Both the position numbers and the translations under genes were made by a program. Below the pieces are notes generated by a model. The model had not been told where the DNA came from. It searched no databases and saw nothing but the letters and a program-made list of their open reading frames with translations. A DNA stretch of 26,230 bases from a virus: IMG/VR virus record IMGVR_UViG_3300032117_000135, positions 1 to 26,230 of that record. One strand, 5' to 3'. Below are positions 5,476 through 12,874 of the stretch, piece after piece. Numbering within the stretch: position 1 is the first letter of the stretch; the number at the start of each line of letters is the position of its first letter.

Positions 5476-7514
5476 CTGTTAATGCCCCTCTCTGCAAGCG
5501 TTCTTGCCAGTTCGCCAATCATACTTGTGTCGTCAATCACGTCAATGCCATCAGTAACCGAATTGACTACTCGACGCTTATTTTCTAGCAGTCCGTAGAT
5601 GTCTTCGTCAATGGTTTGAGGTGCAAGCAAATACCACGCTGTTGCACCGTGCATGTCATTGATTCGACCATAGCAACGACTAGCGCACTGCTCGTGAATG
5701 GCAGGTGTCCATCCTAGTTCGCAGAACACAACGTCAGACGCCGCAGTGAGGGTAAGGCCTTCAGAGGCCGCAGTCATGTTGGCAATAAAAACACGGCAGT
5801 TGGGGTCGTTCTGAAAAGAATCAACAGCCCTCTGGCGGTCTTCAACGCTCACTCCACCACGAATCTTCACGGCGAAGTTTTTGTAGCGGTCAAACAACTT
5901 CTCGACCATCTCAATGTGCTCGGCAAAAACGATTACCTTTTCGCCATCACTTGATTCAAGGAAGTTGTCAATCCATTGAGTGGTGCTATCAAATTTTATT
6001 TTTGAAACGGCGTCTCGAAGCGCAGTAATGCGTACCAAGTTGACCGAGTTCTCCAAAGCAATTTTTTTGCCCCAGTAAGCACTATCGCCACTGCCACCTT
6101 CTTCTTCGGCAATGTCTCTAGCACGCTGAGCAAAGTATTCAACAACGTCGTCCTCAATAGACTTGTACATCTTCATGTCTTCGGGGGAGACCGAAAGGTA
6201 CTGAACGGCGTTGCGCAGTTCCGGCAGTTCACCGTACACATCACGCTTATTGCGACGGACGAAGCAAGATTCACGCATCTTGTCGTTAAGTTCCTTGGTG
6301 TTAAGGGCAATGTTGCGCTTCGGGGCATAGCGATTCTTAAAACGCCACACGCCACCAAAGTTGTCCAACTGACCAATCGCTTCCAACTGCGGAATCAACT
6401 CATCAGGTCGGTTAGTAATCGGGGTGCCAGTCAGCAACAGCACAAAATCGTTTTTCTTAAGTCGCTTCGCCAAACGCATAACTGCGTCAGTCCTTTTCAC
6501 CGTCCAACTCTCACGGGGGCGAATTCCTAGCGCACCGCAACCCTTGCAAGAAACGCTATTAGAACGACACGGGGCTTCACACTCAGGACACACATGCTTC
6601 TTCTGCCCATTTTTAATAGCATGAGATTCGTCCACAATTAGAGAAACATATCCATGTTCAATAATGTCATCTGTACGTTGGAAGGCAATGTCGTAATTAA
6701 CAACAACAACGTCTGACTTATTAATCGTTTCAGACTTACCACCAGTAAGGATGGAAACGGTTAAATTTGGAAAAAATTTTTTAATCTCCCGCTCCCAATT
6801 TATTTTTAATGTATTTGGACATATAACAACAGCAGGAAAAGCGTTCTCACTTGCTACCGTTGCAATTGCTTGGGCTGTCTTACCTAATCCTGGTTGGTCA
6901 CCCAAGATGCCCTTGCGAACCCGTTGCATGTATGCCACGCCAGCCCTTTGATATGGAAGGAGCGGGATTTGGATTCCTGGAACCTCAATGTCGGCGTCTA
7001 GGGCCTCAGAAGCCTCACGCATTTCTTTCGCCTCATTAGCAACCCTGCGGGCTTCCTCCATAAGGGAATCTTCGATTGTGAGATTGTGAACTAGTGCAAA
7101 GCGCAAGACATTGAGAATCTCCGACTTATCTACTCTCCAGTAACGAGCCTTGCTGTCCCACTTAGCCATAGGAATACCGGCCTTAATAGCGGTAATCATC
7201 TTTGGGTTGTAGTTAAAGCAGACAGTGAGTTGGTCGTCAGTAATTTCTACTTGAAATGCACGTCCGGAATCAGTAAAGTCTTGGCGTACTTCGTTACCCT
7301 GGAGTTCCGGCGAAAGTTCAAAGTGGTACTTTTCCGACAGTTTGCGGATGCTTTCAAGGGCCGTCAACGGGAACCGGTTAACCTTGTTGTTTGCGTCCCA
7401 GCGACGACCAGGAATAAGCCGACTTTCCTCAACTAAATATTTGTTGAAACTGGTTTTCAGGATAATCTCTTTACCCTCAACCCATGCGTAATTGTTTGTT
7501 TGCCCGTTTTGCAT
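5472..7514 (-). CDS. SNF2-family helicase/translocase with HARP-like modules
   Basis: This 680-residue superfamily 2 protein resembles SMARCAL1-type annealing helicases. Two HARP-like modules lie in the first 145 residues (IPGRRWD near 34-40; IPMAKWDSKARYWRV near 114-128). The motor follows: Walker A GDQPGLGKT at 205-213, DESH at 295-298, TGTP at 362-365, and a C-terminal helicase domain with a QCASRCYGR motif. A Cys cluster at 309-326 (CPEC, CKGC) inserted after DESH forms a likely zinc ribbon. The ATG at 7514 lies six bases after the -10, so the mRNA looks leaderless; a longer reading to 7559 would start upstream of the promoter. It may remodel forks or anneal DNA at the origin in the next gene. 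Confidence 0.88.
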   Translation of the reverse strand: MQNGQTNNYAWVEGKEIILKTSFNKYLVEESRLIPGRRWDANNKVNRFPLTALESIRKLSEKYHFELSPELQGNEVRQDFTDSGRAFQVEITDDQLTVCFNYNPKMITAIKAGIPMAKWDSKARYWRVDKSEILNVLRFALVHNLTIEDSLMEEARRVANEAKEMREASEALDADIEVPGIQIPLLPYQRAGVAYMQRVRKGILGDQPGLGKTAQAIATVASENAFPAVVICPNTLKINWEREIKKFFPNLTVSILTGGKSETINKSDVVVVNYDIAFQRTDDIIEHGYVSLIVDESHAIKNGQKKHVCPECEAPCRSNSVSCKGCGALGIRPRESWTVKRTDAVMRLAKRLKKNDFVLLLTGTPITNRPDELIPQLEAIGQLDNFGGVWRFKNRYAPKRNIALNTKELNDKMRESCFVRRNKRDVYGELPELRNAVQYLSVSPEDMKMYKSIEDDVVEYFAQRARDIAEEEGGSGDSAYWGKKIALENSVNLVRITALRDAVSKIKFDSTTQWIDNFLESSDGEKVIVFAEHIEMVEKLFDRYKNFAVKIRGGVSVEDRQRAVDSFQNDPNCRVFIANMTAASEGLTLTAASDVVFCELGWTPAIHEQCASRCYGRINDMHGATAWYLLAPQTIDEDIYGLLENKRRVVNSVTDGIDVIDDTSMIGELARTLAERGINR

Positions 7515-7520
7515 ACTACT

Positions 7521-7549
7521 ATTGTAGCACAGAAAGTTCCGTTTGTCAA
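7521..7549 (-). promoter_or_regulatory. Leftward promoter for a leaderless helicase mRNA
   Basis: On the minus strand a perfect TTGACA lies at 7549-7544 and TACAAT at 7526-7521, with a 17-base spacer. The start ATG at 7514 lies six bases after the -10, so transcription should begin at or within a base or two of the A of the start codon. No Shine-Dalgarno site is possible. Leaderless mRNAs are common in actinobacteria. This promoter would drive the whole left-arm operon. Confidence 0.8.
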
Positions 7550-7552
7550 TAC

Positions 7553-7581
7553 TTGACACTGAACAATTGTTCGGGTATCAT
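7553..7581 (+). promoter_or_regulatory. Rightward recA promoter
   Basis: A perfect TTGACA at 7553-7558 and TATCAT at 7576-7581 are 17 bases apart. The start site should be near 7588, giving a leader of about 28 bases with GGAG before the GTG at 7616. The -35 lies only four bases from the -35 of the divergent helicase promoter. An SOS-type palindrome fills most of the spacer. Confidence 0.85.
7561..7572. promoter_or_regulatory. SOS (LexA) box-like palindrome
   Basis: The 12-base perfect palindrome GAACAATTGTTC fits the GAAC-N4-GTTC core of Gram-positive and actinobacterial LexA boxes. It lies between the -35 and -10 of the recA promoter, where a bound repressor would block transcription. It is also 12 bases from the -35 of the divergent helicase promoter. 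Candidate ligands are host LexA and the LexA-like protein encoded just after recA. Confidence 0.75.
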
Positions 7582-7615
7582 GTAGGAAAATTTGAAATTT
7601 GAAAATGGAGAAACC

Positions 7616-8650
7616 GTGGCAAGAAAGTCAGCAAGCCAGTCAAAAGACTCGCTAGCCTCTGTACTAGAGGAAATCAATAAGCAATTTGGTGCAGGTTCTA
7701 TTATGAGCCTTTCCGAATCAGATGTAGTGCCAGTAGATGTAATCCCTACTGGAATCCTTCCCCTCGACCTTGCGCTCGGCGTTGGTGGTCTTCCAAGGGG
7801 TCGCATTGTGGAGTTCTTTGGCCCACCTTCTTCCGGTAAGTCAACGCTCGCACTTCATGCAATCTCAGAGGCGCAGAAGATGGGGTTGACTTGTGCCTAT
7901 GTTGATGCAGAGCACGCTCTTGACGCTGTTTATGCAAACGCAGTTGGCGTTGACCTGCCTAGTCTTTTGATTAGTCAGCCCAGCACCGCAGAGCAGGGTT
8001 TGGAAATCACCATTCGCCTTGTTGACAGTGGCGAGATTGGGTTGATTGTTATTGACTCTGTAGCCGCTTTGGTTCCCCGTGCGGAAATTGAGGGAGAAAT
8101 GGGTGACGCTCACGTTGGTCTTCAGCCACGCCTTATGGGTCAAGCGTTGCGAAAGTTGACAGGAACCGTATCAAGAACGAATACATTAGTTATTTTCATT
8201 AACCAGTTGAGGGAATCAATTGGCAAAATGTACGGCCCTAGCGAGTACACACCTGGTGGCAAGGCTCTTCCCTACTACTCATCAGTACGACTTGATGTTC
8301 GACGCATTCAAACAATCAAGAAGGGTGAGGAAGCAACAGCAAACCGCACTCGTGTCAAGGTAGTGAAGAACAAAGTTGCTCCACCGCTTAAGCAAGCAGA
8401 GTTTGACCTTGAGTTCGGTGTTGGGGTTCCAAAGGCTAACGCCTTGTTGGACTGCGCCATTGACGCTGGAATTTTGCGACAGGCTGGCGCTTGGATTTAC
8501 TACGAAGGTGAGCAGTTTGCCAACGGACGAATCAAGGCTAAAAACAAGTTGGAAGAACAGCCAGAGTTGTACGAATCAATCTACAATCAGGTAATTGCCA
8601 CGCTCGGAAATGAAAAGTTGAATAAGGCTATTGACAATGACGAAGATTAA
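7616..8650 (+). CDS. recA: RecA recombinase
   Basis: RecA coats single-stranded DNA, drives strand exchange and triggers LexA cleavage. The 344-residue protein has Walker [10 protein letters not shown] at 69-77, the catalytic-type E99 (DAEHALD), Walker B IVIDS at 144-148, and a DNA-binding loop L2 region around [12 protein letters not shown] (196-207) followed by [18 protein letters not shown]-like sequence. The C-terminal tail is short and mildly acidic. The GTG at 7616 is chosen because GGAG lies six bases upstream. A longer TTG reading starting at 7592 lacks a ribosome site. The gene opens the recombination operon behind an SOS-type box. Its own RecA could sense or amplify damage signals. 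Confidence 0.95.
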   Translation: MARKSASQSKDSLASVLEEINKQFGAGSIMSLSESDVVPVDVIPTGILPLDLALGVGGLPRGRIVEFFGPPSSGKSTLALHAISEAQKMGLTCAYVDAEHALDAVYANAVGVDLPSLLISQPSTAEQGLEITIRLVDSGEIGLIVIDSVAALVPRAEIEGEMGDAHVGLQPRLMGQALRKLTGTVSRTNTLVIFINQLRESIGKMYGPSEYTPGGKALPYYSSVRLDVRRIQTIKKGEEATANRTRVKVVKNKVAPPLKQAEFDLEFGVGVPKANALLDCAIDAGILRQAGAWIYYEGEQFANGRIKAKNKLEEQPELYESIYNQVIATLGNEKLNKAIDNDED

Positions 8651-8659
8651 TGCTAAACT
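8631..8659 (+). promoter_or_regulatory. Possible internal promoter at the recA end
   Basis: TTGACA at 8631-8636 and an extended -10 (TGC then TAAACT, 8651-8659) are 17 bases apart. It would start near 8666, inside the LexA-like gene, so it could serve the exonuclease gene downstream but not a full LexA-like protein. The sequence also encodes the RecA C-terminus, so it may be chance. Confidence 0.3.
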
Positions 8660-8852
8660 AGATAATGAAAAGAAAATTGTTAAAGCCATTGAGAAGTGGT
8701 ATCGTAAGAATCCTTACGGTCCAAGTTACAGAGATTTGTCCGAAATGACAGATATGTCACTCGGAACCGTTTTTACCGTTTGCCAAGAACTTCGTGAGAG
8801 CAAGGTTATTTGGTTCCAAGACGGTGTGGCAAGAACAATTAAGTTACTTTAG
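8637..8852 (+). CDS. Orphan LexA-type DNA-binding domain
   Basis: The 71-residue product matches the winged-helix N-terminal domain of LexA. It has a basic first helix, then [20 protein letters not shown] (the PSxRE-like helix and recognition helix), then VARTIKLL, which matches the LexA wing strand (RGIRLL in E. coli). It stops there: there is no Ala-Gly cleavage site and no Ser-Lys protease dyad. The ATG at 8637 overlaps the end of recA by 14 bases, so translation is probably coupled. An ATG at 8665 is out of frame. It may bind the GAAC-N4-GTTC box near recA as a repressor that RecA cannot cleave; this is inference. Confidence 0.75.
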   Translation: MTKINAKLDNEKKIVKAIEKWYRKNPYGPSYRDLSEMTDMSLGTVFTVCQELRESKVIWFQDGVARTIKLL

Positions 8853-8864
8853 AAAGGGGTAATT

Positions 8865-9887
8865 ATGAATAAGGTAAATGTAATCCCAGTGTGGGATATG
8901 ACCGAAGAAGAATGGCTTAAGGCTCGTGAGGGCGGTGTCGGTGGCTCAGACGCCGGTACCGTTTGCGGTGTTAATAAGTACAAGTCTGCTTACGCTTTGT
9001 GGGCGGAGAAGTCAAACATTGTAGAGCGTGACTTTGTTGGCAACGAAGCAACCAAGTGGGGTCACCGCTTGGAGCGCATTGTTGCTGAAGCATACGCAGA
9101 GGACTACAACAAGGCTGTTGTTGAATGGCCTGTAATTCTTTGGTCAAAGGAAGACGGACGTGAATTCATGTTCGCTAACCTTGACTTCGTTATTGTTGAG
9201 CCCAGTGAGCAATTTCCTGCGGGAGTTGTAACTGACTGGCGTAGCGTTGAAGAACCAAGTGGTGTTCTTGGCATTCTTGAAGTAAAGACTGCTGGCATTG
9301 CCAGTCCTGGAAACCCAGCGTCTTGGGCGGGTGACAAAATTCCTGAGAGTTACATGCTTCAGGGATACCACTACGGAGTTGTCACCGGATGGAATTCTAT
9401 TACTTTTGCGGCATTGGTTGGCGGTTCCGGACTTCAGGTTCGTGAGATGACATGGGACGAAAACATTGCCGAGAACATGGTAATTGCAGAGCAACAGTTC
9501 TGGGACTGCGTTCAGTTTGGCGTAGCACCTGAGACTGATGGTTCAGAAGCAACTGAATCAGCGCAACAGAAGCGTTATCCCCGCCACGAAGAAGGAAAGG
9601 GCGTCGAGGGTGGCGCAGAACTGGGTCAACTGTGGGAAGCCTTTTCCCAAGCGAAGCAGGAAGCGGACGAAGCGGACACTAAGCGCAAGGCTTTGCGTGC
9701 TCAGATTCTTGAGATTGTTGGCAACGCTGAATTTGCAACCGTTGACGGCAAGGCAATTCTTTCTTACAAGGCCAGTAAGGACGTAGAATCCCTTGACACA
9801 GACCGCTTGAAGAAGGAAGCACCTGAAATCTTTGAGCAATTCAAGAAGGTTCGCCCAGGTTCACGAACTTTGCGAGCGGTCAAGTAA
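8865..9887 (+). CDS. YqaJ-type lambda exonuclease-like recombinase
   Basis: This 340-residue protein belongs to the PD-(D/E)XK YqaJ family, which resects double-strand ends to give 3' single strands for an annealing partner. Motifs in order are GVGGSDAGTVCG (24-35), WGHRLE with E70, NLDF with D107, LEVK with E139 and K141, and the Q166 helix (MLQGYHY). The tail from about 250 is a charged coiled coil ending in PGSRTLRAVK. AGAAAGGGG lies just before the ATG at 8865. The partner would be the ERF protein two genes downstream, with SSB. Confidence 0.9.
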   Translation: MNKVNVIPVWDMTEEEWLKAREGGVGGSDAGTVCGVNKYKSAYALWAEKSNIVERDFVGNEATKWGHRLERIVAEAYAEDYNKAVVEWPVILWSKEDGREFMFANLDFVIVEPSEQFPAGVVTDWRSVEEPSGVLGILEVKTAGIASPGNPASWAGDKIPESYMLQGYHYGVVTGWNSITFAALVGGSGLQVREMTWDENIAENMVIAEQQFWDCVQFGVAPETDGSEATESAQQKRYPRHEEGKGVEGGAELGQLWEAFSQAKQEADEADTKRKALRAQILEIVGNAEFATVDGKAILSYKASKDVESLDTDRLKKEAPEIFEQFKKVRPGSRTLRAVK

Positions 9888-10087
9888 TGATTGAAAATTT
9901 ATCAATTTCATTTTGGCCAGGCGACATTGTTGAACATTTGCCATCAAGGGCTGTTTTTCGTATTGACGCAATTACCATTTACGAAAATGGCGATTACAGG
10001 TATTACACTTCAGATTCAAGGGTCTACAGTTCCAGTAATCTTCGTTTGATTCAAACTAGAAAAGAAAATAGTGAACTTGACAAGTAG
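9887..10087 (+). CDS. Small beta-rich protein of unknown function
   Basis: This 66-residue protein starts MIENLSISFWPGDIVEHL and has alternating hydrophobic strands (VFRIDAITIYENGDYRYYT), like a small SH3-type barrel. It is not recognised. Its ATG overlaps the exonuclease stop by one base (TAATG), so it is translationally coupled. The -35 of the ERF promoter lies in its last codons. Confidence 0.7.
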   Translation: MIENLSISFWPGDIVEHLPSRAVFRIDAITIYENGDYRYYTSDSRVYSSSNLRLIQTRKENSELDK

Positions 10088-10105
10088 CGGTAGTTGTGCT
10101 ATACT
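10077..10105 (+). promoter_or_regulatory. Strong promoter of the ERF-SSB operon
   Basis: A perfect TTGACA at 10077-10082 and TATACT at 10100-10105 with a TGC extension are 17 bases apart. Transcription from near 10112 gives a leader of about 35 bases with a GAAAGGAAG ribosome site before the ATG at 10147. It has no GAAC-N4-GTTC box, so ERF and SSB may be made independently of the recA promoter. Confidence 0.85.
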
Positions 10106-10146
10106 TGTATTAGTCTCAAATAAGACGCTAACGAAAGGAAGTAAAA

Positions 10147-10830
10147 ATGAAGAGCAGTGAAATCAATGAGTTGGTTACCGCACTTGTTGCAGCGCAGAGT
10201 GAGTTTTCTGCAATCCCCAAGACTTCGGATAACCCGTTTTTTAAGTCTAAGTACGCCGCATTGCCAGACGTTGTGGCAGTAGCCAATCCAATCATTACTA
10301 AGAACGGTCTTTCCGTCAGTCAGTTTATTGGTATTGACCACGAGGGTCGTGACATTCTCACGACGTATCTCATGCACACATCAGGTCAGTTCATTTCTCA
10401 GGACATGCTTCTGCACCTTGTACCTGACAAGAACAATGTAATTACGCCTCAGGGTCAGGGGTCAGCCGTAACCTATGCTCGTCGCTATTCTTACATGTCA
10501 GTTCTTGGCTTGGTTGCAGACGAAGACGACGATGGCAACACCGCGTCTCAGTCTCACCCAAAGGCAACACAGTCCTCAGCACCAGCACAGAACAACAATC
10601 TTGGCAACTCAGTTGCAAAGGCGGCTGGTAAGCCATCAACCAACATGGCTACCGAGAAGATGTGCAAGATGATTTGGGCAATTGCTCACACATCTCTTGG
10701 TTGGGACGACGCAACTATGTACGACACGCTTGACCATTTGACAGGTCACAAGGTTGACAAGTTGGAGAGCCTGACTTTCGAGGAAGCCAAGACCGTTATT
10801 ACACACCTACAATCGCTACAAAACAATTAG
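10147..10830 (+). CDS. erf: ERF-family single-strand annealing protein
   Basis: ERF proteins bind single-stranded DNA and anneal complementary strands during phage recombination. The 227-residue product has the family core: FFKSKYAALPDV at 31-42, the G-L-S-V-S-Q-F strand at 54-60, QGQGSAVTYARRY at 102-114 and an acidic DEDDDG at 125-130. A Gln/Ser/Ala-rich linker (about 132-160) leads to a small helical C-terminal domain. GAAAGGAAG precedes the ATG. It is expected to act with the YqaJ nuclease and SSB. Confidence 0.9.
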   Translation: MKSSEINELVTALVAAQSEFSAIPKTSDNPFFKSKYAALPDVVAVANPIITKNGLSVSQFIGIDHEGRDILTTYLMHTSGQFISQDMLLHLVPDKNNVITPQGQGSAVTYARRYSYMSVLGLVADEDDDGNTASQSHPKATQSSAPAQNNNLGNSVAKAAGKPSTNMATEKMCKMIWAIAHTSLGWDDATMYDTLDHLTGHKVDKLESLTFEEAKTVITHLQSLQNN

Positions 10831-10839
10831 GAGATACAA

Positions 10840-11232
10840 ATGAATTCAACAGTTACCGTTAGCGGGAACCTAACCCGTGACCCAGAATTGAAGTTCGGAG
10901 ACAGTGGCTTGGCCCGTGTTCGATTTGGACTTGCTTCAACTCGCCGTGTCAAGGAAAAGGAAACCACAAGTTTCTACGACGTAATTGCTTTTGGTAAGAC
11001 TGCCGAGAACATTCACGCATCACTTTCAAAGGGCTCAGGAGTTCTTGTAAGTGGTCGCATTGAAGTCAAAGAGTTTGAGCGCAAGGACGGAACAAAAGGC
11101 ACTGCGGTTGAAATCGTTGCAGAAGACGTAGGGGCACTCTTGCGTTTTGCTAGCGTCAACGTTCAGAAGAACGAGCGTGGTGCAAACTCAGCACCTGCTG
11201 GCAAAGACCCATGGGATGAAGACGACTTCTAA
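10840..11232 (+). CDS. ssb: Single-stranded DNA-binding protein
   Basis: The 130-residue protein has one OB fold (about 1-105): VSGNLTRDPELKF, then FYDVIAFGKTAENI and LVSGRIEVKEFERKDG. It ends in a short linker and the acidic tip DPWDEDDF, the usual docking site for replication and repair partners. TAGGAG overlaps the ERF stop and lies at good spacing from the ATG. The stop overlaps the next ATG as TAATG. Confidence 0.93.
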   Translation: MNSTVTVSGNLTRDPELKFGDSGLARVRFGLASTRRVKEKETTSFYDVIAFGKTAENIHASLSKGSGVLVSGRIEVKEFERKDGTKGTAVEIVAEDVGALLRFASVNVQKNERGANSAPAGKDPWDEDDF

Positions 11233-11612
11233 TGTCTGACCGTACTAACTACTCAGTTCCGCTTAGTTACCAGCGTATTGAAGAAACAATGCGTCACGCC
11301 ATCAATCAGATGGAAGACCTCACTTCTTCATTCGCTGTAACTGCGGACGAGTTTGGTAATGCAGAAGCAGCCTATGAGGTTGCCTTCGCTAAAAGCAGGT
11401 TGTCGGCCCGCTATGAAGGCAGTCACAATGGAATAAAAATAACGGCTGACATGGCAGCGGACATTGCTGCAACAGAAACCGAACCTCAGCGTTTGGCGAT
11501 GGAAGCGGCTAAGGCAAAAAATGATGCTACACGCCAAGCACTCATGTCGGTTCGTAGCCGAATTGAAGCCCTGAGAAGCCTTATGGCTTCCTACCGAGAA
11601 GCAGGGGGATGA
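11232..11612 (+). CDS. Helical protein of unknown function
   Basis: The 126-residue product is Ala/Glu-rich and almost fully helical, with heptad-like stretches around 15-60 and 85-120 (RIEETMRHAINQMEDL; SRIEALRSLMASYRE). It is not recognised. A one-base TAATG overlap couples it to ssb, so a role alongside SSB in recombination is suggested by context only. Confidence 0.75.
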   Translation: MSDRTNYSVPLSYQRIEETMRHAINQMEDLTSSFAVTADEFGNAEAAYEVAFAKSRLSARYEGSHNGIKITADMAADIAATETEPQRLAMEAAKAKNDATRQALMSVRSRIEALRSLMASYREAGG

Positions 11613-11615
11613 TGA

Positions 11616-11771
11616 ATGTCATACGAAGATGAAATCCAGACGTATGTAACCGAGTTAGAATCAATTATTCGAGAACTTCAAGCAGAAATTGAAGAGCAGG
11701 AATATGAGATTAACCAGTTGCACCGTTTAGTTGCGATTCTTGACACTCAGCAACAGCACATCGACTTCTAG
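11616..11771 (+). CDS. 51-residue coiled-coil protein
   Basis: This short gene reads MSYEDEIQTYVTELESIIRE and continues as a Glu/Gln-rich coiled coil to an HIDF end. A GGGGG run at 11604-11608 lies seven bases before the ATG. Its TAG overlaps the GTG start of the HNH gene by one base (TAGTG), as is common in this operon. Acidic coiled coil and position suggest a partner of a neighbour; function is unknown. Confidence 0.75.
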   Translation: MSYEDEIQTYVTELESIIRELQAEIEEQEYEINQLHRLVAILDTQQQHIDF

Positions 11772-12163
11772 TGAAACGTAAAAAACCACTTGCATCTCGC
11801 AAGTCGTTGCAGAGTAAAACACCGTTAAAACAAAAGACCGGTTTAAAAGCAGGCAAGGGGCTGAAAGCGACAAAATCGCTTCAGCCCCGTTCTGCTAAGA
11901 TGAAAGAAATATATAAATCCCGTTCTAGTTTTGTCAAAGAATTTCTTGAATTGCATCCAGTTTGTCAAGCACGCTGGGACAATAACTGCTATATTAAGGC
12001 AGTTGATGTTCACGAAATATTGCCTCGTAGCGCAGGTGGAAAAATAGTAGACACCAACTGGGACAATTTTATGGCAGTGTGTAGGTATTGCCATACAATG
12101 ATTACGGACAATCCCAAGGAAGCACAACAACGAGGACTCAGGAAATGGTCATGGGAAAAGTAG
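11771..12163 (+). CDS. HNH endonuclease with a basic N-terminal tail
   Basis: This 130-residue nuclease has a basic N-terminal tail (about 1-45) with repeated Lys-Ser-Leu/Lys-Thr-Pro-Leu units that probably binds DNA. The HNH core follows: C65 and C73, H81 in VDVHEI, NWDN at 96-99, and C104, C107 and H108 in VCRYCH. It starts at a GTG overlapping the previous stop. A 13-bp hairpin lies within the coding sequence of the basic tail. A recombination-nuclease role fits its operon better than homing. Confidence 0.85.
   Translation: MKRKKPLASRKSLQSKTPLKQKTGLKAGKGLKATKSLQPRSAKMKEIYKSRSSFVKEFLELHPVCQARWDNNCYIKAVDVHEILPRSAGGKIVDTNWDNFMAVCRYCHTMITDNPKEAQQRGLRKWSWEK
11848..11896 (+). repeat. Strong inverted repeat inside the HNH gene
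   Basis: GGGGCTGAAAGCGA at 11857-11870 pairs with TCGCTTCAGCCCC at 11876-11888, with one bulged A and a five-base loop. An outer AGCAG/CTGCT pair (11848-11852 with 11892-11896) extends the stem across a small internal loop. There is no T tract. It could slow ribosomes or polymerase after the coupled start, or bind a protein. Confidence 0.7.
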
Positions 12164-12318
12164 CGACAGAAAAACACTACGTTGAGTACGTTTTTCAAAA
12201 TGGAAAGTACGACGCTGTTTGCTCGTGCTATTGGCGGTCTTCTTCTGAAGTCCGTGGAACAATCTTAAGTGAAATCCACATGCACATGATTAAAGAAACT
12301 TCTGGGCTCAATGATTAG
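12151..12318 (+). CDS. Small Cys/His protein of unknown function
   Basis: The 55-residue product has CSC followed by YWRSSSEVRG and an EIHMHMIK helix, like small actinophage proteins with a Cys pair and a late His that may bind zinc. AGGA at 12140-12143 favours the ATG at 12151 over one at 12145. It overlaps the HNH end by 13 bases and the next gene by eight. Confidence 0.65.
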   Translation: MGKVATEKHYVEYVFQNGKYDAVCSCYWRSSSEVRGTILSEIHMHMIKETSGLND

Positions 12319-12634
12319 TTATACCGAGTATGAAATCTTAGAGTTCATTCGAGTTCTTGAAGAATCAAGGCCTAGTTTTTATTGGCTTGCTCTGTGTCGT
12401 AATTCAGATACAAGCGAGTTTTTCCCTGGAAGAGGCCAGTCCTCAAAGATTAAAAAGGCAATTGAAGTGTGCACTTACTGCCCAGTTCAATATGAATGCC
12501 ACGAATACGCAATTGAAAACAAGATAGAACACGGAGTTTGGGGTGGTTCTACCCCAGAGCAAAGGGCACGATGGATACAGGACGATACTTTGGTATACGA
12601 CGCATGGATGGAAATAAGTCCAGAACTAGAATAA
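12311..12634 (+). CDS. WhiB-like iron-sulfur regulator
   Basis: This 107-residue protein is a clear WhiB-family member: C29 (LALCRNSDTSEFFPG), C54, C57 and C63 (CTYCPVQYEC), then the invariant turn GVWGG at 75-79 and TPEQRARW. It lacks the extra C-terminal Cys pair of the other WhiB at 1640-2056. It ends the recombination operon and its last nine bases overlap the convergent gene. It probably redirects host sigma-factor-dependent transcription or blocks a host WhiB; this is inference from known phage WhiBs. Confidence 0.88.
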   Translation: MISYTEYEILEFIRVLEESRPSFYWLALCRNSDTSEFFPGRGQSSKIKKAIEVCTYCPVQYECHEYAIENKIEHGVWGGSTPEQRARWIQDDTLVYDAWMEISPELE

Positions 12635-12874
12635 AGAAATTTTTGCTTCTTCTGCTCGTTGTTTTTTTAATTTTCTAGCCATTGCCTCGTATTCAGGTTC
12701 ATACCTGCAAGTCATGTGAACTGAATCAAACTCAAGAAAAGGCTCTTGACCCTGGGGGCAAAGGTCACCGCAAATTATGCACGGTGTCCATTTGTATTTG
12801 CGCTCCCTGTTTCGACGCAAGTTAATCTGCCTTGCAACCTCAACATTGGTTGGCTCTTTAATTCTTTTGGCCAT
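12626..12874 (-). CDS. Small zinc-finger-like protein
   Basis: The 82-residue product has a basic first half (VEVARQINLRRNRERKYKW), then PCIICGDLCPQ and HMTCRYE, giving four Cys and a His able to bind zinc, and a basic helical tail. A nucleic-acid-binding role is plausible. The ATG at 12874 is set by a TAATG overlap with the phosphoesterase stop; a longer reading lies inside that gene. Confidence 0.7.
   Translation of the reverse strand: MAKRIKEPTNVEVARQINLRRNRERKYKWTPCIICGDLCPQGQEPFLEFDSVHMTCRYEPEYEAMARKLKKQRAEEAKISLF

Noticed and set aside
7515-7559. N-terminal extension of the SNF2-like helicase
   Set aside because: Its start would lie upstream of the -10 and -35 boxes, so it could not be on the main transcript.
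8665-8700. A third leaderless start after the TTGACA-TAAACT promoter
   Set aside because: The ATG five bases after that -10 is out of frame with the LexA-like protein and opens no useful gene.
12634-12680. Terminator at the convergent end of the two operons
   Set aside because: There is a T-rich stretch but no stem precedes it on either strand, and the genes themselves overlap.
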